A stretch of DNA of 8,901 nucleotides from Planctomycetia bacterium (lineage in GTDB: Bacteria; Planctomycetota; Phycisphaerae; Phycisphaerales; SM1A02): assembly GCA_009936695.1 (NCBI GenBank), contig JAACEA010000328.1, forward strand, positions 1 to 8,901. The letters run 5' to 3'. The notes under the pieces were generated by a model that was not told the origin of the DNA, did no database searches, and saw nothing but the letters and a program-made list of their open reading frames with translations. Shown here piece after piece: positions 6,521 through 8,901 of the stretch (its first letter is position 1; each line of letters begins with the position of its first letter). A program made the position numbers and the translations under genes.

Positions 6521-8410
6521 TTACCCCGCATTTCTCCACCGGCTGACGCGGTTCACCAGCCCGGCGATGCTTCGGGCGAGGTCATCGCGCCGGACCGGCT
6601 TCGGGAGGTAGTCGTCGCAGCCGGCCTGGAGGCACATCTTGCGGTCTCCGGGCATCGCATTCGCGGTCAGGGCGAGGATCGGGATCTCCAGACCGGCGTT
6701 TCGGATCCGTCGGGCCGCCTCGTAGCCGTCGAGGACCGGCATCTGCATGTCCATGACGACCACGTCGAATGGTTCCCGGGTTCCGTCCATGATCGCTTCC
6801 ACGGCCGCCGCCCCGTTCTCGACCGCGTGCACCCGGGCCCCCAGCCGGGTCAGAAGGTGGGTGATGAGTCGTCGATTGTCGAGACCGTCCTCGGCGAGGA
6901 GCACCCGGAGGCCGGTGGGCATGTCGGTCCGCGTCCGGACTTCCGGGCGATGGGCGGTCGGTGGTGCCGACACGGTGGCCGTGAACGTCGAGCCCTCGCC
7001 GGCCACGCTTTGAACCTCGAGTCCGCCGCCCAGCATTTCACAGAGTCGCCTGGAGATCGTCAGGCCCAGACCGGTGCCGCCGAATCGGCGGGTCGTGGAT
7101 CCGTCCGCCTGCTGGAACGGTTCGAAGATCCGGGTCGCCTCGAGATCGGTCATTCCGATTCCCGTGTCCCGCACGACGAGCCGGATTCGATCCTCATGGT
7201 CGGTCGATCGAAGGTCGACGGTGATCCGGCCTTCCGTCGTGAACTTGATCGCGTTCCCGAGGAGGTTGACCAGGATCTGTCGGAACCGCAGGGGATCCAG
7301 CGACACCGCGTCGCGGATGTCCTCGTCGATCACCATGTCGAGGGCGAGCCCCTTGCGATCGGCCTGTCCACGAAGGGACGTCACCACGTCGTGCACGCAG
7401 CCACGGACATCCATCGGCACGCGGTCCGTCTCGGTGCGCCCCGCCTCGATCTTCGAGAGATCGAGGATCTCACTGACCAGGGCGAGCAGATGTTCGCCGT
7501 TGCCGCGGACGGTCTGGAGGATCGATCGACGCGTCGCGGGATCCGCATCCTCCTCGGCGAGCAGATCGGCGTAGCCGATGATCGCGGTCAGGGGGGTCCG
7601 GATCTCGTGGCTCATGTTGGCGAGGAACTCGGTCTTCGCCCGGGTCGCGTGGACCGCAGCGGCCCGCGCCTCCTCCAATTGCCCGTTTCGTTCTTCGAGG
7701 TCGATCCGGATCCGCTCGAGATCCCGGGCGAGCTTGGCCTGTTCGCTCAAGGCGGAGAGGAGCTCGTCGCCGGTCCGGGCGGCGAGCGTTCCCGCGATCA
7801 GATCGTCGGTCGCCGGAAGCGCGATGCCGCCGAGGTGTCCGGATCGTTCGCTCGAAGCGTGATCGCGGCCGCCGATGAAGCGGATCGGTCGCCAGTCGTC
7901 GTCGGCGGATCGCATCCGGACCGCGCAGTCGATCGGATCGCCTCGTTCGATCGAGGCGTCGACGGCGAAGTGGAATTGGCCGAGGTCATCGGGATGGATC
8001 AGGCCCAGAAGGGCACTGAAGGAGACCCGCCCCGCCCGCGACGGCGCACCCAGCAGGCGCTGAAGACGCTCGTCGTGCCAGGCGACACCGTCTCCGAGCC
8101 GCCACTGCCAGCAACCGGCACCGGCGATCCGGCACGCGGAACCCCGGATGATGTCGGGTTGACGCCGGCGAAGGTTGGTCGAGAGCCCGAGCATGCACCC
8201 GAACATCAGGGCGAGGCCGATGCCTGCCACCAGGGCCGATTCGACCACCAGCCCGGTCGCCGACCCGACGCCGCTGGCGAGGGTCAGCAGCAGCCAGATG
8301 CTGTTCGTCTCCCGCCTCGATCGAGGACCGCGGGACGGCGCGGCGATGGCCGGACCGGTCGAGCCGGCCGATCCCTCGGTCGCTGGAGTTTCGGCGTCAC
8401 GCATGTCCAT
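6521..8410 (-). CDS. Membrane-bound hybrid histidine kinase (PAS - HisKA - HATPase - receiver)
   Basis: 629 residues. Two membrane helices near the N-terminus (about 38-55 and 59-77) with almost no loop between them, so there is no external sensor domain. A PAS-like fold follows (about 98-200: WQWRLGDGVAWHDERL, then LIHPDDL), then a coiled coil (about 212-258). HisKA has SHEIRTP with the phospho-accepting His268. The ATPase domain has the N box NLLGNAIKF (382-390), DTGIGM (415-420), IFEPFQQ (428-434) and GGTGLGL (444-450). The C-terminal receiver (about 501-618) has acidic Glu507/Asp508, phospho-accepting Asp554 in MDMQMP, Thr582 and Lys604. All catalytic residues are present. No HPt domain or response regulator lies next to it, so the downstream partner is unknown. 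ATG 8410 was chosen for its strong ribosome binding site; the frame is open up to 8539 but that part is low-complexity. Confidence 0.95.
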   Translation of the reverse strand: MDMRDAETPATEGSAGSTGPAIAAPSRGPRSRRETNSIWLLLTLASGVGSATGLVVESALVAGIGLALMFGCMLGLSTNLRRRQPDIIRGSACRIAGAGCWQWRLGDGVAWHDERLQRLLGAPSRAGRVSFSALLGLIHPDDLGQFHFAVDASIERGDPIDCAVRMRSADDDWRPIRFIGGRDHASSERSGHLGGIALPATDDLIAGTLAARTGDELLSALSEQAKLARDLERIRIDLEERNGQLEEARAAAVHATRAKTEFLANMSHEIRTPLTAIIGYADLLAEEDADPATRRSILQTVRGNGEHLLALVSEILDLSKIEAGRTETDRVPMDVRGCVHDVVTSLRGQADRKGLALDMVIDEDIRDAVSLDPLRFRQILVNLLGNAIKFTTEGRITVDLRSTDHEDRIRLVVRDTGIGMTDLEATRIFEPFQQADGSTTRRFGGTGLGLTISRRLCEMLGGGLEVQSVAGEGSTFTATVSAPPTAHRPEVRTRTDMPTGLRVLLAEDGLDNRRLITHLLTRLGARVHAVENGAAAVEAIMDGTREPFDVVVMDMQMPVLDGYEAARRIRNAGLEIPILALTANAMPGDRKMCLQAGCDDYLPKPVRRDDLARSIAGLVNRVSRWRNAG

Positions 8411-8584
8411 GGAATCTCCTCCCTCGGCATCGGCCTTCCGGAAGCCCGACTTCGCCGTCGGCCACCGATCCACGGGAACGTGAGTGTGACGACGGCGGCA
8501 ACGGTGATGATGCGGTAATGGTGGTGGCGATGGCGACAACGACGATGGCGGTTGTGATTGGTCCTCAAGGCGGGTGAACGTGAG
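8411..8584 (-). other. Gene-free, triplet-biased low-complexity stretch upstream of the kinase
   Basis: Past the kinase ribosome binding site, the bases 8486-8560 are built of GGT/GAT/GAC/GCG-like triplets. On the plus strand they read as Gly/Asp/Asn-rich peptide, and on the minus strand as His/Arg, Ser/Pro or Ile/Val/Thr-rich peptide depending on frame, none with a credible start. GAACGTGAGT occurs at both sides (8476-8485 and 8576-8585). A kinase promoter should be in this stretch, but no clear -35/-10 pair is visible. Confidence 0.5.
8418..8422 (-). promoter_or_regulatory. Ribosome binding site of the hybrid kinase
   Basis: GGAGG within GAGGGAGGAGA on the minus strand, 7 nt before ATG 8410. 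It is the best Shine-Dalgarno sequence in the window and fixes the kinase start, excluding the 43 additional low-complexity codons upstream. Confidence 0.85.
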
Positions 8585-8901
8585 TCATCCCCCCCCTAGC
8601 ACCATACCCGTCATCACAGGCTTGGGTAGGCAGCGGCGAGGGGAGCGACGTGGTAGGCAGCGGTGACGGAAGCGGCGTGGGCTGACACGTGTGAGTGGAT
8701 GGGAGCGTCTCGCAGCAGGGCTGGGATGAGGAGGGGACGGGGTTAGGCTGAGAATCAGAGCGTTGGCGGGATTAGATCTCACCGTGCCGATATCGTTGTC
8801 CGTTGTGATGTGCCAGGCGGAGGTGACGCCGCTGGAGAGGGCCTGGACCTCGGTGGGCACGTCGGAGCAGAGCTGGTTCGAGCAGAGGTAGAAGGCTGAG
8901 C
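8565..8901 (-). CDS. Partial, unrecognised reading frame at the window edge; possibly a spliced eukaryotic gene fragment
   Basis: I do not recognise this protein. From the edge to 8783 the minus strand reads 39 codons of ordinary-looking protein with a CSNQLCSDVP motif and TSAWHITTDNDIGT, and 36 of 39 codons end in G or C. Read straight on, the frame continues to a stop at 8585 but turns into Pro/Arg/His-rich low-complexity sequence with 12 of 21 next codons ending in G or C. If the intron-like segment 8721-8782 is removed, the frame instead continues as 51 Pro/Thr/Ser-rich codons (PLPSPLPTTSLPSPLPT) to a stop at 8565. Such a Cys-bearing part followed by a Pro/Thr/Ser-rich part would fit a secreted fungal protein. 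Alternatives: a bacterial gene with a frameshift, or chance. The start lies outside the window. Confidence 0.35.
8625..8678. repeat. 27-bp tandem duplication, two copies
   Basis: 8625-8651 and 8652-8678 are head-to-tail copies that match at 23 of 27 positions, both starting GGTAGGCAGCGG. The unit is a multiple of three. In the spliced reading of the minus strand it encodes the repeated SPLPT-type peptide, so it may be a coding repeat of a Pro-rich linker. Confidence 0.75.
8721..8782 (-). other. Intron-like segment, 62 nt
   Basis: On the minus strand it begins GTGAGA (8782-8777), carries CTAAC (8746-8742), whose likely branch A is 22 nt from the end, then a pyrimidine-rich stretch, and ends CCCAG (8725-8721). 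Order, spacing and length are those of a typical fungal spliceosomal intron. A second possible acceptor, GTCAG, ends at 8682 and keeps the same downstream frame. Short GT-AG patterns do arise by chance, so this is a suggestion, strengthened by the codon-bias drop exactly at the donor. Confidence 0.35.

Noticed and set aside
5702..8518. A 938-codon open frame on the plus strand
   Set aside because: It lies opposite the phosphoesterase and kinase genes, whose motifs are complete. It is rich in Arg, Gly, Asp and Val and has no recognisable domain. Long antisense frames are common opposite GC-rich genes.
8411..8539. Longer start for the hybrid kinase (43 more residues)
   Set aside because: The extra part is Pro/His/Arg low-complexity and would place the excellent GGAGG site inside the gene.
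8585..8860. Unspliced 91-residue minus-strand protein starting at GTG 8860
   Set aside because: Protein-like sequence extends past 8860 to the window edge, so the GTG is not a convincing start, and the C-terminal half is Arg/Pro/His-rich low-complexity.
1..8901. CRISPR array, tRNA, rRNA, insertion sequence or replication origin
   Set aside because: No regularly spaced repeats, cloverleaf, rRNA-like stretch, transposase motif or DnaA-box cluster was seen.

Overview
The window looks like a chromosomal piece of a GC-rich planctomycete, probably Phycisphaerae-like. This is an inference from three things: an exported protein with a PEP-CTERM-type tail of the VPSP/RRRR kind, a YidC with a long acidic Pro/Thr linker and a basic C-terminal tail, and the overall gene style. 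No rRNA, tRNA, CRISPR array or insertion sequence is visible.

Layout. At 62-865 (+) lies an exported PEP-CTERM protein with a single cysteine and motifs resembling a thioester domain. A strong, probably bidirectional terminator (915-953) separates it from a run of minus-strand genes. In transcription order, right to left, these are: a membrane-bound hybrid histidine kinase (6521-8410), a calcineurin-like phosphoesterase (5591-6412), the membrane insertase YidC (3148-5523), the tRNA-modification GTPase MnmE (1646-3151) and a hotdog-fold acyl-CoA thioesterase (1069-1497). yidC and mnmE overlap by 4 nt (GTGA) and are surely co-expressed. The yidC-mnmE adjacency is a remnant of the widespread rpmH-rnpA-yidC-mnmE cluster, but rpmH and rnpA are not here and a phosphoesterase takes their place.

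How the genes work together. YidC inserts membrane proteins and MnmE (with MnmG, not present) modifies the wobble uridine of certain tRNAs, so the core is translation and membrane biogenesis. The kinase and phosphoesterase may simply be neighbours; their gaps (108 and 67 nt) leave a common transcript possible but unproven. The PEP-CTERM gene is an independent unit.

Right end. From about 8411 to 8901 no ordinary bacterial gene is recognisable. It holds a triplet-biased low-complexity stretch, a 10-bp direct repeat, a 27-bp tandem duplication and, at the edge, a minus-strand reading frame that reads like protein for 39 codons. That frame then meets what looks like a short fungal-type intron (8721-8782: GTGAG donor, CTAAC branch site, pyrimidine-rich stretch, CAG acceptor). 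This edge may be a foreign or chimeric segment. It and the thioester-like PEP-CTERM protein are the two most unusual things in the window. Three starts were chosen by ribosome-binding site or overlap rather than by longest frame (kinase, phosphoesterase, MnmE).
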